Assembly: GCA_964472305.1 (NCBI GenBank)
Contig: CAYYJR010000010.1
Coordinates: 1-64,000, forward strand
Reading direction: 5' to 3'
Length of the DNA stretch: 64,000 nt
From: CAYYJR01 sp964472305
Lineage (GTDB): Bacteria; Armatimonadota; Hebobacteria; CAIYQO01
Shown here: positions 26,674 to 36,019 of the stretch, piece by piece
Numbering within the stretch: the stretch's first letter is position 1
Layout: every line of letters begins with the position of its first letter
Position numbers and translations under genes: made by a program
Notes under the pieces: generated by a model
Database searches by the model: none
What the model was told of the DNA's origin: nothing
The model's input: only the letters and a program-made list of their open reading frames with translations

Positions 26674-28476
26674 CTATTTCAGCGCCACCGGACGCGGCCC
26701 ATAATACGGCACAGGTTGGCCGATTTCATACGCGCCCAGATCTGGCGCCTTCCCGGTAAAATTATCGTTGATCGTCGGCAGTGGTTCCCCCGCATCTACG
26801 GCGGGACAGCCAGGCTTGAGTTGGAGATCGACGACCACGCCCGCATACTCCCGATCCCGGTCAAAGGTGGGAGGATTCACCAGGCTGTCCGCGCCAACCA
26901 CCTGGCCGTGCATCTCCTGCCCGGTAGCGGCGCTCATCTCCGCGGGTGTCCGGTATCGCTTCCCGTTGAGGGTGATTTCCGTATCGTAGCCATTATAGTC
27001 CATACTGGAGCGTGTATCGCGAAAGGTGATGTGGGCTCCCTCCCTGCCACCCAGGAAGAGATTGTTACGCAAGCTGGAGTTGCTGATCAACGTTCCACCG
27101 CTGCACAACGAGCGCCAGAGGGCGGCCATTGTCGTGTTATGGTAGAGGAGCACTCCCGTCGGGCCGACGTATAACTTCCATGGACATTGCGTGAATCGAT
27201 ATGCGACATTGTATGTCACGTAAATCGGTCCGGCCAGGCAAGGTTGGATGCTGATGCCGACAAGACTATCCGTGACACGATTGCGCATCACCCGGATGTT
27301 GCACATGCCGTGATCTGCTTCAATGGCGTCATCGATGGTTTCAGAGATGTCGTTATTGTAGATGTCGATGGCGTGCTGGCCGCCTTGCGCGTCTGTGGCC
27401 CATGACAACGGCACCGGCAGCTTGACATGCGCGGTGGAAATGCCGTCCCAGAAGCAGCGAACCCGGTTATAACAGGCGACATGTCCTCGGCCGGCAATGT
27501 TGATGCCTGCCCCATAACAGGTATCGACACGCGTCTTCCACTGCGTGTAGCGGCCGGTCAGCACATTGTCGGCCACGTACCAATTATTGCAGCGAAATTG
27601 GCCGCGTGCCGTGCCGGTGGATACCCCGTAGTTCACATCACTGATCATGCAGCGCCGGATGATCAGGCCATCGGACTGCGAAGCGCGAATGCCGACTCGT
27701 CCACCGCGCACACTCAAGCCGTGGAACGTTAGATAGTGGCACTCCGGCTCGACTTCGATGACACTCCGGTCATATTTATCGCCTCCGTCAATAATGACGT
27801 TGCCGTCGCCGAAGGTTTTGAACACGATGGGAGCCTTTTCTGTTCCGCTCGCTGTGACGCGAAACGGACCGGGATAGGTGCCCGCGTGCAGCAGCACCAC
27901 GTCACCAGATATGGCGGTGTTGAAGGCGGTCTGCAAATCGGCGAATGCAGCGGATTGTCGTTGACCTGTGTAATCAGCGGGGTAGACATGCATTTGCCGT
28001 TTGGCGGCATATCGCTCCGCCGGTTCGGCGCGTGTGGCAACGGTAACGGTGCTGACAGCCTGACCGCCATCCTGATCGTTCAATTCACATCGCACCTCGT
28101 AGACCGTTGCCGGATCAAGATTCAGCACGCTACCGGCAAACAAGTTGCCGGTCTCCCCGCCTTCATTTGTGGTCTGTTTGTTGATGCGTAGCATCGGCAA
28201 CGCGGTCTTCCACGGTTTCTTCCCCTTCTTCCGATAGGACACTTTCACCGCGGCATTCATATTTTGGTCTCCATCGATCATCCAGCGCAGCGCCAAATGG
28301 TGGATAGTGGGATTATCTACCAGGAGTATTTTCGGCAGCACCGCGTTGAGATTCGCCGCAGTCTGTGCCCCCCCAGGCAATACCACGGACAGCGCCAGCA
28401 TCAGCCAGACTCCAACGAGATACTGCCTGTGCCGGAATCCGGAAACAACACATCGTCGTAATAGCATGAATGCCAT
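26674..28476 (-). CDS. secreted parallel beta-helix protein with Fn3-like N-terminal domain
   Basis: The 600-residue product has a signal anchor (residues 12-38, VWLMLALSVVLPGGAQT). An Fn3-like domain covers about residues 50-150 (LDPATVYEVRCELND). A right-handed beta-helix follows (FADLQTAFNTAISGDVVLLH, AGTYPGPFRV, HYLTFHGLSVRGGRVGI, then many IxxN/VxxN turns to about residue 500). The final segment has PAVDAGEPLP and DLGAYE, common at the end of such beta-helix proteins. Polysaccharide lyases and pectin-acting hydrolases use this fold, but no catalytic set is obvious. The ATG at 28476 has GAGG upstream; a longer frame to 28719 runs into the previous gene. It belongs to the seven-gene operon. 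Confidence 0.75.
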   Translation of the reverse strand: MAFMLLRRCVVSGFRHRQYLVGVWLMLALSVVLPGGAQTAANLNAVLPKILLVDNPTIHHLALRWMIDGDQNMNAAVKVSYRKKGKKPWKTALPMLRINKQTTNEGGETGNLFAGSVLNLDPATVYEVRCELNDQDGGQAVSTVTVATRAEPAERYAAKRQMHVYPADYTGQRQSAAFADLQTAFNTAISGDVVLLHAGTYPGPFRVTASGTEKAPIVFKTFGDGNVIIDGGDKYDRSVIEVEPECHYLTFHGLSVRGGRVGIRASQSDGLIIRRCMISDVNYGVSTGTARGQFRCNNWYVADNVLTGRYTQWKTRVDTCYGAGINIAGRGHVACYNRVRCFWDGISTAHVKLPVPLSWATDAQGGQHAIDIYNNDISETIDDAIEADHGMCNIRVMRNRVTDSLVGISIQPCLAGPIYVTYNVAYRFTQCPWKLYVGPTGVLLYHNTTMAALWRSLCSGGTLISNSSLRNNLFLGGREGAHITFRDTRSSMDYNGYDTEITLNGKRYRTPAEMSAATGQEMHGQVVGADSLVNPPTFDRDREYAGVVVDLQLKPGCPAVDAGEPLPTINDNFTGKAPDLGAYEIGQPVPYYGPRPVALK

Positions 28477-28666
28477 CGCACCCTCATTGTCTATAAAACT
28501 GATCCAGCAATGGTCCGCGGGGGATCTTTCGTGGCAGGTGAGGCAACGGTTCTCCCATGTCACCTTAGATATCCGGAAGGAACTCCAACGCGACCAGGCG
28601 TGAACGCACCCTCGAGACGTCGCCGTACACCGAAATAATTGTCGCTTTACGCATCGTTTTTCAACG

Positions 28667-30340
28667 TTACGGCAGCACCACGCGCTGATCGGCTGTGACA
28701 TGCTGCCGTCGGAGCACACCTTTGCGGAAGGGGAGGATTACCTCGATGTCGCATTCCGTCAGCGGACCAAGGCCGAAATGGGCCATCGCTTCCTGCGAGC
28801 ACGCAAAACCGTAGCCGATGGTAATGTCCCGGCATCCGATGAGCGCTGATCGATCTCCAAGCCGACCTGGTGTATAGATATTGACCTTCGCACCGAGTCC
28901 CATGCGATTGATGCCCGGCGCGTCCTTCACCACCACTTGCATCCAATGGCCGGCGAGGGTTTCGTTGTGCAGCAGGAAACTGGGATTTTCTGCCCACCAT
29001 TCTGCCGCGAAAATGTCTATTCGGCCATCCCGATCATAATCACCGCAAGGTGCAGCCACGGCATAGGTGATTTTTCGCTCACGATTCATCTTTGCATTGA
29101 ATAGTTCTGCCGAGCCACGCATGCCACGGTCTTCAGGTGTCGGGAAGTCGTTGACGGCGCTGGCATATTCGATAAATCGCACCATACCGTCCCGTATTCC
29201 GAGATTTCGGTATATTACGGGATACACCTTGCCATCGGCGAATTTGAAGGTGCTGGCATAAATATCCGGCCAGCCGTCATTGTCGAAGTCGAGAATTTCA
29301 ATGTGGGGACACTTCATAAACAGAGGAGTCACTCCCGCCTGGTCGGTGACATCCTCGAATGACGGCTGCCCATCTCGCAGACCCTGGTTCAGAAACAGGC
29401 GCGGCCCGACAGGTTTCAGCCATGGTCGTTCCGAGTGTTGCCCGATGACCAGATCCAGCAAGCCATCACGATTGACATCAACAAAGCACGGCCCATACTG
29501 AGCCTGGTCGGGGATGGCACGCGCAGTAACGAAAACCTGGTTTGCTGCAACCGCCGATGTGAATTTGCCTGCTCCGTCGTTCAACAACAGACCGCCGTTA
29601 CGGTAGACGTAGAAAATATCTGGAAACGTATCATTATTCACATCGGCGGTTGCACAGGTAAATCCTCCCATGCCTTCCGGCAATCCGCACTCTGCAGAGA
29701 CGTCCTGGAACTTGCACTCACTCAAGTTTTTCAGGATGCGTCCGCCAGGACGTCCCTGATTGCGATACCGACCGCCGCCCAGTATGAAATCCAGCAAGCC
29801 ATCCCCATCCAGGTCAAATGGTACGACGTTCCGCGTGCTATACGGAGGGCAAGCACGGCTCTCTAAAGAGATGTCGGTATATTTACCGTCGTCATTTCGA
29901 TAGAGGAAGTTTGACGTTGCGAGTGCTCCGCTACCAGCATCAGCGGTATTATTGCAGATATAGAGATCGAGATCACCATCGTTGTCCAGATCGGCGAACA
30001 TCCCGCCTGTCGTGCGTCCGGGATGCAACACCTGCGGTTGTGTCGTATCAACTTCGAATCGTTTTCCCCCAATATTACGAAACAAGACGCTGGACGATGA
30101 GGCTTCGGTCTGAAATGTGCCCACATAGAAGTCAATCCATCCGTCGTTGTTGTAATCACCGAGTAATCCAGCATGTGCGCGGACGCCTGTTATTGCCGGA
30201 TAGAGGCCGATCTCATGGCTGACATCGCGGAAGACGAAAGGATAATCCTGCACAGCGCCCGACCAGGCGGTGAGGGTATATACTGCCGCCACAAGCCACA
30301 GGAGTATTACCGGTGTATGCCGAGGTAGCGATCGCATCAT
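28667..30340 (-). CDS. FG-GAP repeat protein with ASPIC/UnbV C-terminal domain
   Basis: The 557-residue product has a signal peptide and at least five FG-GAP/VCBS calcium-binding repeats: GDYNNDGWIDFYVG, ADLDNDGDLDLYI, FDLDGDGLLDFIL, DVNRDGLLDLVIG and LDFDNDGWPDIYA. These form a seven-bladed integrin-like propeller. The end (about residues 480-550) has NRMGLGAKVNIYTPG and GPLTECDIEVILP, the ASPIC/UnbV domain. Such proteins are exported and common in Planctomycetota-like genomes, often next to TPR or lyase genes. A structural or substrate-binding role at the surface is likely; no enzyme site is seen. Start is at 30340, or 30337, with a weak ribosome binding site. It lies between the DUF4838 and beta-helix genes in the operon. 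Confidence 0.85.
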   Translation of the reverse strand: MMRSLPRHTPVILLWLVAAVYTLTAWSGAVQDYPFVFRDVSHEIGLYPAITGVRAHAGLLGDYNNDGWIDFYVGTFQTEASSSSVLFRNIGGKRFEVDTTQPQVLHPGRTTGGMFADLDNDGDLDLYICNNTADAGSGALATSNFLYRNDDGKYTDISLESRACPPYSTRNVVPFDLDGDGLLDFILGGGRYRNQGRPGGRILKNLSECKFQDVSAECGLPEGMGGFTCATADVNNDTFPDIFYVYRNGGLLLNDGAGKFTSAVAANQVFVTARAIPDQAQYGPCFVDVNRDGLLDLVIGQHSERPWLKPVGPRLFLNQGLRDGQPSFEDVTDQAGVTPLFMKCPHIEILDFDNDGWPDIYASTFKFADGKVYPVIYRNLGIRDGMVRFIEYASAVNDFPTPEDRGMRGSAELFNAKMNRERKITYAVAAPCGDYDRDGRIDIFAAEWWAENPSFLLHNETLAGHWMQVVVKDAPGINRMGLGAKVNIYTPGRLGDRSALIGCRDITIGYGFACSQEAMAHFGLGPLTECDIEVILPFRKGVLRRQHVTADQRVVLP

Positions 30341-30430
30341 CGTATTCCGCTCATCTCCGCATAAACGGTGTGGAGAAACGGGACGCCGTATCGTACGATA
30401 TCCCTCGGTGAGATCACATCCGTCATTACG

Positions 30431-32674
30431 CTATTTCCCCAGATCAATCACCACGATTGCCTTGTCCGTAAGACTGCCCCAGGCGTGGGGGCGCCGAATG
30501 GACAGCACGTTCTCGCCGGGCTGTATTGTGGGGGTGACATCGGCCAGGAAGGTGCTGCTCCATTCGGTGCGCGGGCGGTCTTTCGGCCCATTCGCCAATT
30601 TCCCGTTGAGATAAACCATGGCATCGGGATGGAGCGCGGAGAAGAAAAGCGCAACGCGACCATGGGCTTCCGGCACGGTGAATTTCACGCGGAACCAGCG
30701 GAATCTCCAGCCTGGCGTGGAGGCCAGATCGCCGCTGCTGGTCATCTTCACCGCATAAGTAGAAACCATGCCCCACCCGGAATCGTCAAAACCGGTCTTC
30801 TCGTAACCTTTCTCCAGGCCAAGGCCTTCCTTATCCCATTCGCTTTTCCACAGGTCGGGCAACTCCGCGATGATCGTATGCGGCGGCGACACTGCGGCCA
30901 GGCGTTCCAGGTCTTTGCCGCTGGTGACAAAACGGCGAAAGTAATCCAGCGAGTAATGATTGGTCAGGCCGGCCTTGACCAGCGCCTCATTGCGCGCGAT
31001 CAGGTGGTTATGCACTTCCAGCGCTTCACGGTTATGTTGCTGCTTCATCAGGTTGACGATCTGCGTATATTCCTCGGCATTACGCAGACCCTCCCGCGTC
31101 ATGGCGATGCGGGCGGAATACTTTTCGTCGCCTTTCGCGGCGAGGGCGGCTTTATCGAGCAGCTCCCGCAGGTGCGCGAGGAATTTCGGCGTGTAGATGG
31201 GAGCCAGTGCTTCCAGGCCTTTCGCACCTTTTGTCGGGTTGCATTTCATGCCTGCCACCGCTTTGTCGATGTCGAGAAAATATCGCTTGACCAGTGAACC
31301 GGCGCCGGGCCCGTAGAACTTCAGGAAATAATCGTCGATCAACGCATGCGCATTGGCCTTGGGATCATAGGCCAGCCGCAGGAACAGATACATGTGGGGC
31401 CCGTAACTCATCCAGCAGGGCAGCGTTTCCATGTCGATGCCGACACAGCCGATCTTCTTAAAATACGGCATATCCTGTCGCCAGACAGAGAGCTTGGATA
31501 ACGGCAGGATGCAGTCGCCGAAGTTATAATCATAGCCGCGATAGCCAAATTTCCCGACATACTTCGCCCAACCATCATAGATCTTTTTCACCTGATTCCG
31601 AGATGGGCAGTTGGGATTGTCCAGCCCATGTAGCCAGCAATAACCGATGGGGGCGACAAACGCACACAGGTTCGATGGCAGCGGATCGCCTTTCGTCGGC
31701 GGCATGGTGTAATCCGCATACGCATAAAACGTCAATACGGAATTAGGGAAGACTTTTGCTACTTCGGTGGCGATAACGCGATAAAACTCGCTATACCGGT
31801 TGCTTTTGGATACGACACCGCCGACTTCCAGCGACTTCGGATCATCGAGGACGGTGCAGGTCGGGCACTGGCAGTGGCCGCGTCCGTCGGGCGGTGAGAG
31901 TGATGGATTGATATCGCCGGCTTTGATCGCGGCAATCACCCGGTCAGCGAAATACCGACGTAACTCCGGATTGGAGGTGCAGAGCCAGCCGTTGTTATAA
32001 CGCTGACCGTTTTGCATGGCGAACCATTCGGGGTGTTCCGTGAACACCGAGGCCGGTACATATCCCGCCCAGGCATGGCCGGCGCGGAACGATTGACCAC
32101 CGGCGCCGTTCCAGGTTTTCCATAGTGTATTGTTAGACCAGGATGAACCCCACGTCCGCCGCATCAGCAGCTTCGGTTGCTCGGTGATATTCAATTTGTC
32201 GACCTTGAGTGTTTTCGTCCGCGGATACACCTCACCGAGTGGATTGTCCATAAAATAACGACAACCGAGTGTTTCGAGGAACCGGCATGCCGCCTTCATG
32301 GTGGCGGTGTCGTTCTGGCCGGCAAGACGAATTTGTTTTCCATCGCAACGGATGCGCAAGCCCTCGCTGGTCGGACTATGAATGTCATTCAATATCAGCC
32401 CGGCCTTTATCGCCGCGGCGCCAACAAAGATCGCCGGACCATCCGTGGGCGCAATGTGGGTGACTGGCAACTCCGTATCGGTGATTTTCTTGATCCAGGT
32501 CACGAGGAGACGGGCGGCTTCGGTATCGCTCGCGGAGGCTTTGCCGTTGTTTCTCGTGTCACCGATGACGATGGTCGCGACAGGCTTCCCGTCACGAACC
32601 AGGTCCAGCGACCAACCTCCACCGGGAAGGAGTAGCAGCGCCAGCAGCGATATCGCAACGACGACGGTTTTCAT
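30431..32674 (-). CDS. secreted DUF4838 glycosidase-like protein, copy 4 (divergent)
   Basis: The 747-residue product has a signal peptide (VVVAISLLALLLLPGGGWS), an N-terminal alpha/beta domain, and a DUF4838 core with SLSPPDGRGHCQCPTC, LTFYAYADYTMPPTKGD and YYDYN-like positions (GYDYNFGDCI). A C-terminal galactose-binding-like module is also present (FFSALHPDAMVYLNGKL). Compared with copies 1-3 it lacks about 40 N-terminal residues (the EFTASPQRR segment) and has a CxC..C cluster after SPPD that the others lack; a Cys pair there is common in DUF4838. The start at 32674 has GAGGAG at six bases. It is the second gene of the minus-strand operon. Confidence 0.8.
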   Translation of the reverse strand: MKTVVVAISLLALLLLPGGGWSLDLVRDGKPVATIVIGDTRNNGKASASDTEAARLLVTWIKKITDTELPVTHIAPTDGPAIFVGAAAIKAGLILNDIHSPTSEGLRIRCDGKQIRLAGQNDTATMKAACRFLETLGCRYFMDNPLGEVYPRTKTLKVDKLNITEQPKLLMRRTWGSSWSNNTLWKTWNGAGGQSFRAGHAWAGYVPASVFTEHPEWFAMQNGQRYNNGWLCTSNPELRRYFADRVIAAIKAGDINPSLSPPDGRGHCQCPTCTVLDDPKSLEVGGVVSKSNRYSEFYRVIATEVAKVFPNSVLTFYAYADYTMPPTKGDPLPSNLCAFVAPIGYCWLHGLDNPNCPSRNQVKKIYDGWAKYVGKFGYRGYDYNFGDCILPLSKLSVWRQDMPYFKKIGCVGIDMETLPCWMSYGPHMYLFLRLAYDPKANAHALIDDYFLKFYGPGAGSLVKRYFLDIDKAVAGMKCNPTKGAKGLEALAPIYTPKFLAHLRELLDKAALAAKGDEKYSARIAMTREGLRNAEEYTQIVNLMKQQHNREALEVHNHLIARNEALVKAGLTNHYSLDYFRRFVTSGKDLERLAAVSPPHTIIAELPDLWKSEWDKEGLGLEKGYEKTGFDDSGWGMVSTYAVKMTSSGDLASTPGWRFRWFRVKFTVPEAHGRVALFFSALHPDAMVYLNGKLANGPKDRPRTEWSSTFLADVTPTIQPGENVLSIRRPHAWGSLTDKAIVVIDLGK

Positions 32675-32775
32675 TGTATTCTCCTCGTTCGTGCATGGGT
32701 TGACCGATGCGACGGCAGCTCGCGCTGCGCATGCGGTCGAACAGTACACAAAACGTATACGAGCCCGATTTCGCT

Positions 32776-34122
32776 TTACAACTCCCGTTCAGACTGCGGT
32801 ATGTGGATCACGAACAGGCTGACGGCATACCAGTCTTTCGCTCCGGCAGCCGGTGGCAGGCATCCGTTCATGGTGATATACAGTGTGCTGCCGTCTGGTG
32901 ACAGCGCCGAACCGTATGTGCCATCAGGATTGTAATTGTATTTTTTTGCATAATATGGATTCAGGAACGCGATAATCTTGATGGTTCGTGTCTTCGTATC
33001 ATACTGCTTGATGGGCATACCTTCGTTGGCGATGCCCCCGTGACTGCCACCGACATAATACAGGTAGCGTCCCGTCGCGTCGGCATCGATCGTAGTGATA
33101 GTACTGTCCGTTTTACCAATGGACAACGGATCGATGAACTCTAATTTCTCGGTGTTGACATCGAACTTCCACAGGTTGCCGGAAAAATCGGTCACGTAGA
33201 TGATGCCACCGGGCAGTTCCGCCGTGCAGGAGCGAATGTCGAATCTCCGACCGACATCGAGCTTGATCTGTGTCAGGAGATTGGTCGTCGGATCATAACG
33301 GCACATGATGCCGTTCGTGGCGTTCACCGAGCTGACGAAGTAGACCTTTCCCGTACTGCGTGCGAAGATGATATAGCGCTGCGGGCCTTGCCCGGGTTCG
33401 CTGCGGAACAGAACTTTCTTATTCACGCAATCGACAGCGAAGAATGTCTCGGTTTGTTGCGTCCCGCCGTAAAAAATCAGCCGTTCGGGATCCATCTGCC
33501 CAACCGGGATTGACTCAGGCACGTCGCCATGCATGATGATGTCGGTCTGACCGGTGGCGGGATCGGTCTTCAACACCCAATCGCCCTGATAGTGATAACG
33601 CTTGCCGCCTTCGCCGTCGGTGTAGCTGGCTGAGCCGCGATGCGTGGCATAATACAGGCAGCCATCCTTACCCACGCTGATCTTACTGTGAATTTTACCG
33701 GGCCGATATTCGCCCGTCGGGATATTCAGGAATTTCGTGGTATCGGCCACGATGCGCAGGTTTTTGGTCGCCATGTCATACGCATAAACCAGCGCATCAA
33801 ATTTATGGTCACCGATTGCGGTGTAGTATTTTCCATCAACGGCGTGCCCGTCGCCCCAGCCTGACCAGGGATTGCCGATATGGTTCTGGCCGGGAAGGTA
33901 GGCGAAATCGACGGTGGGCGCCGTTTTCGCCACTACGAATTTCCCGGCAAAGGTTACCCCCTGTGGCACCTTGATGAAGTCCGGCGCCGTGTCGGTGACG
34001 ATCAGCACCGGCGGATAAGGGCCTTTGGGTACGGCATTCAGTGTCGCTGCCGTCCCGATCACCATTGCTACCGCAATGATCATGGCTACTGGTTTGTAGC
34101 AGTATGCCTGGCATGGTTGCAT
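32776..34122 (-). CDS. secreted beta-propeller protein, paralogue of 12882-14216
   Basis: The 448-residue protein has a signal peptide (hydrophobic core AMIIAVAMVIGTAATLNA) and propeller repeats. It shares with the 12882 protein the motif PGQNHIGNPWSGWGDG (about residue 80), GDWVLKTDPATGQTDII, ERLIFYGGTQQ, and GRYLYYVGGSHGG. The conserved Trp-Ser-Gly-Trp-Gly and Gly-Ser-His-Gly-Gly segments may line a ligand site. No catalytic family recognised. The ATG at 34122 has AAGGAGG at six bases. It is the first gene after the operator-promoter at 34171-34216 and so leads the seven-gene operon. Confidence 0.65.
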   Translation of the reverse strand: MQPCQAYCYKPVAMIIAVAMVIGTAATLNAVPKGPYPPVLIVTDTAPDFIKVPQGVTFAGKFVVAKTAPTVDFAYLPGQNHIGNPWSGWGDGHAVDGKYYTAIGDHKFDALVYAYDMATKNLRIVADTTKFLNIPTGEYRPGKIHSKISVGKDGCLYYATHRGSASYTDGEGGKRYHYQGDWVLKTDPATGQTDIIMHGDVPESIPVGQMDPERLIFYGGTQQTETFFAVDCVNKKVLFRSEPGQGPQRYIIFARSTGKVYFVSSVNATNGIMCRYDPTTNLLTQIKLDVGRRFDIRSCTAELPGGIIYVTDFSGNLWKFDVNTEKLEFIDPLSIGKTDSTITTIDADATGRYLYYVGGSHGGIANEGMPIKQYDTKTRTIKIIAFLNPYYAKKYNYNPDGTYGSALSPDGSTLYITMNGCLPPAAGAKDWYAVSLFVIHIPQSEREL

Positions 34123-34170
34123 CGGCAACCTCCTTCCCTCTGTGATCTCCCCGAGCTTGCGTCAGCCATT

Positions 34171-34216
34171 CTGATACGCATCAGTTTATTGTATCGCTCT
34201 ACAAGGTAGCTGTCAA
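34171..34216 (-). promoter_or_regulatory. promoter with LacI-type operator, seven-gene operon
   Basis: On the minus strand a -35 TTGACA (34216-34211) and -10 TACAAT (34193-34188) are 17 bases apart. Three bases later lies CTGATGCGTATCAG (34184-34171), a complete match to the consensus. The leader to the first ATG is about 60 bases. Genes in the unit, in order, start at 34122, 32674, 30340, 28476, 26632, 25460 and 24663. Confidence 0.9.
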
Positions 34217-34302
34217 TTCCCCACGGCGATTATTTTCCGATACGCTGTATCACCGCACATCGTGGCGCAGGCCGTCCTACATCTCGTAGTGGCGGCAGCG
34301 CC

Positions 34303-35841
34303 TCACTTCAACGCGCGATACAGCCGTCTGCGCGCCGTGTCCAGCACCGCCACATCCTTCGTATAATCCCAGCAATCACGCACCACCGTCCGAACGATGC
34401 GCGTACAGGCATTCGGATTGCGCTGCTGCAGTTCGCGCAACAATTCGACGTCTTCCATACCTTCCCGTTGTGCCTCAAGACGCACCGAGGACCACGGGCC
34501 GTCCGGTCCGGGATACACGATATGCGTGTCGCCTGCCGGCAGACAGTCGGCAATAGATTGCCGGAATGGATTCTGATCGCCGCGGTAGTGATTCAGTCCC
34601 CAATGCAAAAAGCCATCGAAACCGCATGCCACGCATGCCCATCCCAGCAGTGTCGCGCGCAGCAACTCCATGTCCAGCAGACGGTTCAGACCATTGCCGC
34701 CTGGCCCCATGCACGTGTAAAGCCAGATGTGGTCGCCGAATTCGCGCTGTGCCAGAAAGTGTGGCAATTGCTCGCGTACCTGGTCATTCTGAATCACCAA
34801 TATATTTGCCGCACCCACCAGCGCAGGATCCATCACAGCATCGATTACCGGTACATTCGGCAGATACTTGTGCACAATGCCAACGGCAATCCGATAGGCT
34901 GTGCATGCTTCGCCGCAGGGTTCGTCAATGGCATGCTGCAACCAGCGCTCCTCCCAGCCGCATGCCATGATCGCGCCGTGCAATTGCCGCAGCAGGCGCG
35001 CCAGCGTTGCGTGCCCTTCGACGCTCATGACAGGCTGACCAGTTATCGCTAGATGATAATCACCGTCGTGAAAATGACTTGCGATGTGTCCACCTTCAAT
35101 CCAATGCATGCCGGCGTCGGTGAACAACCGCACCAGGCGTTTCAATCGCGCCATATTCAGTGTCCGGTCATCGAACAGCATCTCCAGCGGGAGCCAGAAC
35201 ATATTTTGTCGCCCATGCGCCATTAATCGGGCATACTCACCGAGCATCCGCCAGTATGCGGGCGACCACAGTGTCAGACCATGGCGGTCCGCGATATGCT
35301 GGTAGCTGAACCAGTTGGTGTAGGGGAATGTCTGAGCACCGATCTGCGGAATCACCGGGGCATGCACGTCCAGGCGCAAGCAAAGCGCCTCTGTTGTTCC
35401 ACAGATGCTGAGTTCAATCAGGTAGTCATATATTCCTGGCAGCACATCAGGGGATACCGGAAGATGCAGGCGCAGTGCGATGGTAGACGCCTCGACCTTC
35501 AGAGTAGACGGCATGGGCGCCATCGCATCGTAGATGCGGAACGGCGCCCGCCGGATGACGTAAGGATTATGCTGTTCTTCTTTTTCCAGGCCGAACCATC
35601 TACCCGTATTATGATCCACCGGCACGTCCACCAGGCGATACCACACTGCCCCGGCCACCTTCTGGCCGCGACACGTCACCTTTACATGCAGCGTTTCTCC
35701 TATCGCCAACTCGTTGCACAGCACGTGCACCGCGGCAATCGTTCCACGCGCGGTCGGCATCGTCATGTCTCGGCATGGTTGTTCCGCGACCGTATCATCC
35801 GAATATAAGGCAACCAGGCGATGTCGTAATTCAGTGCGCAT
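34303..35841 (-). CDS. DUF4091 / GH123-like protein
   Basis: The 512-residue protein has a beta-rich N-terminal domain (to about residue 160). A TIM-barrel-like domain follows, with HAIDEPCGEACTAYR (about residue 305, with an acidic Asp-Glu pair) and the C-terminal DUF4091 signature: FDGFLHWGLNHYRGDQNPF, then HIVYPGPDGPWSSVRLEAQR and EGMEDVELLRELQ. GH123 N-acetyl-galactosaminidases and many uncharacterised relatives share this layout, with a catalytic Asp-Glu pair. No signal peptide. GAGG precedes the ATG at 35841. An operator with a minus-strand promoter lies 100 bases upstream. Activity is inferred only to glycosidase level. Confidence 0.8.
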   Translation of the reverse strand: MRTELRHRLVALYSDDTVAEQPCRDMTMPTARGTIAAVHVLCNELAIGETLHVKVTCRGQKVAGAVWYRLVDVPVDHNTGRWFGLEKEEQHNPYVIRRAPFRIYDAMAPMPSTLKVEASTIALRLHLPVSPDVLPGIYDYLIELSICGTTEALCLRLDVHAPVIPQIGAQTFPYTNWFSYQHIADRHGLTLWSPAYWRMLGEYARLMAHGRQNMFWLPLEMLFDDRTLNMARLKRLVRLFTDAGMHWIEGGHIASHFHDGDYHLAITGQPVMSVEGHATLARLLRQLHGAIMACGWEERWLQHAIDEPCGEACTAYRIAVGIVHKYLPNVPVIDAVMDPALVGAANILVIQNDQVREQLPHFLAQREFGDHIWLYTCMGPGGNGLNRLLDMELLRATLLGWACVACGFDGFLHWGLNHYRGDQNPFRQSIADCLPAGDTHIVYPGPDGPWSSVRLEAQREGMEDVELLRELQQRNPNACTRIVRTVVRDCWDYTKDVAVLDTARRRLYRALK

Positions 35842-35939
35842 ACATCCTCACTTTCGTGCGTAATGCCGTCTTCTGTTCCTTGCGTACAGCACGCAAGGCG
35901 CTAAAGCGATGAAATACTATCGAACCATGTATTGCGTTA

Positions 35940-35986
35940 CTGATCCGAATCAGGTTATAAATACCATAACGACACAAGCCTGCCAA
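35940..35986 (-). promoter_or_regulatory. promoter with LacI-type operator between divergent genes
   Basis: The palindrome CTGATCCGAATCAG (35940-35953) fits the consensus at every fixed position. On the minus strand a -35 TTGGCA (35986-35981) and -10 TATTTA (35963-35958) are 17 bases apart and end four bases before it, so it serves the DUF4091 gene. A matching plus-strand promoter for 36020 was not convincing, but a bound repressor would also block readthrough toward that gene. Confidence 0.75.
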
Positions 35987-36019
35987 GAGGCAACCGACGA
36001 ATTCGCGAAAGGAGTGATG

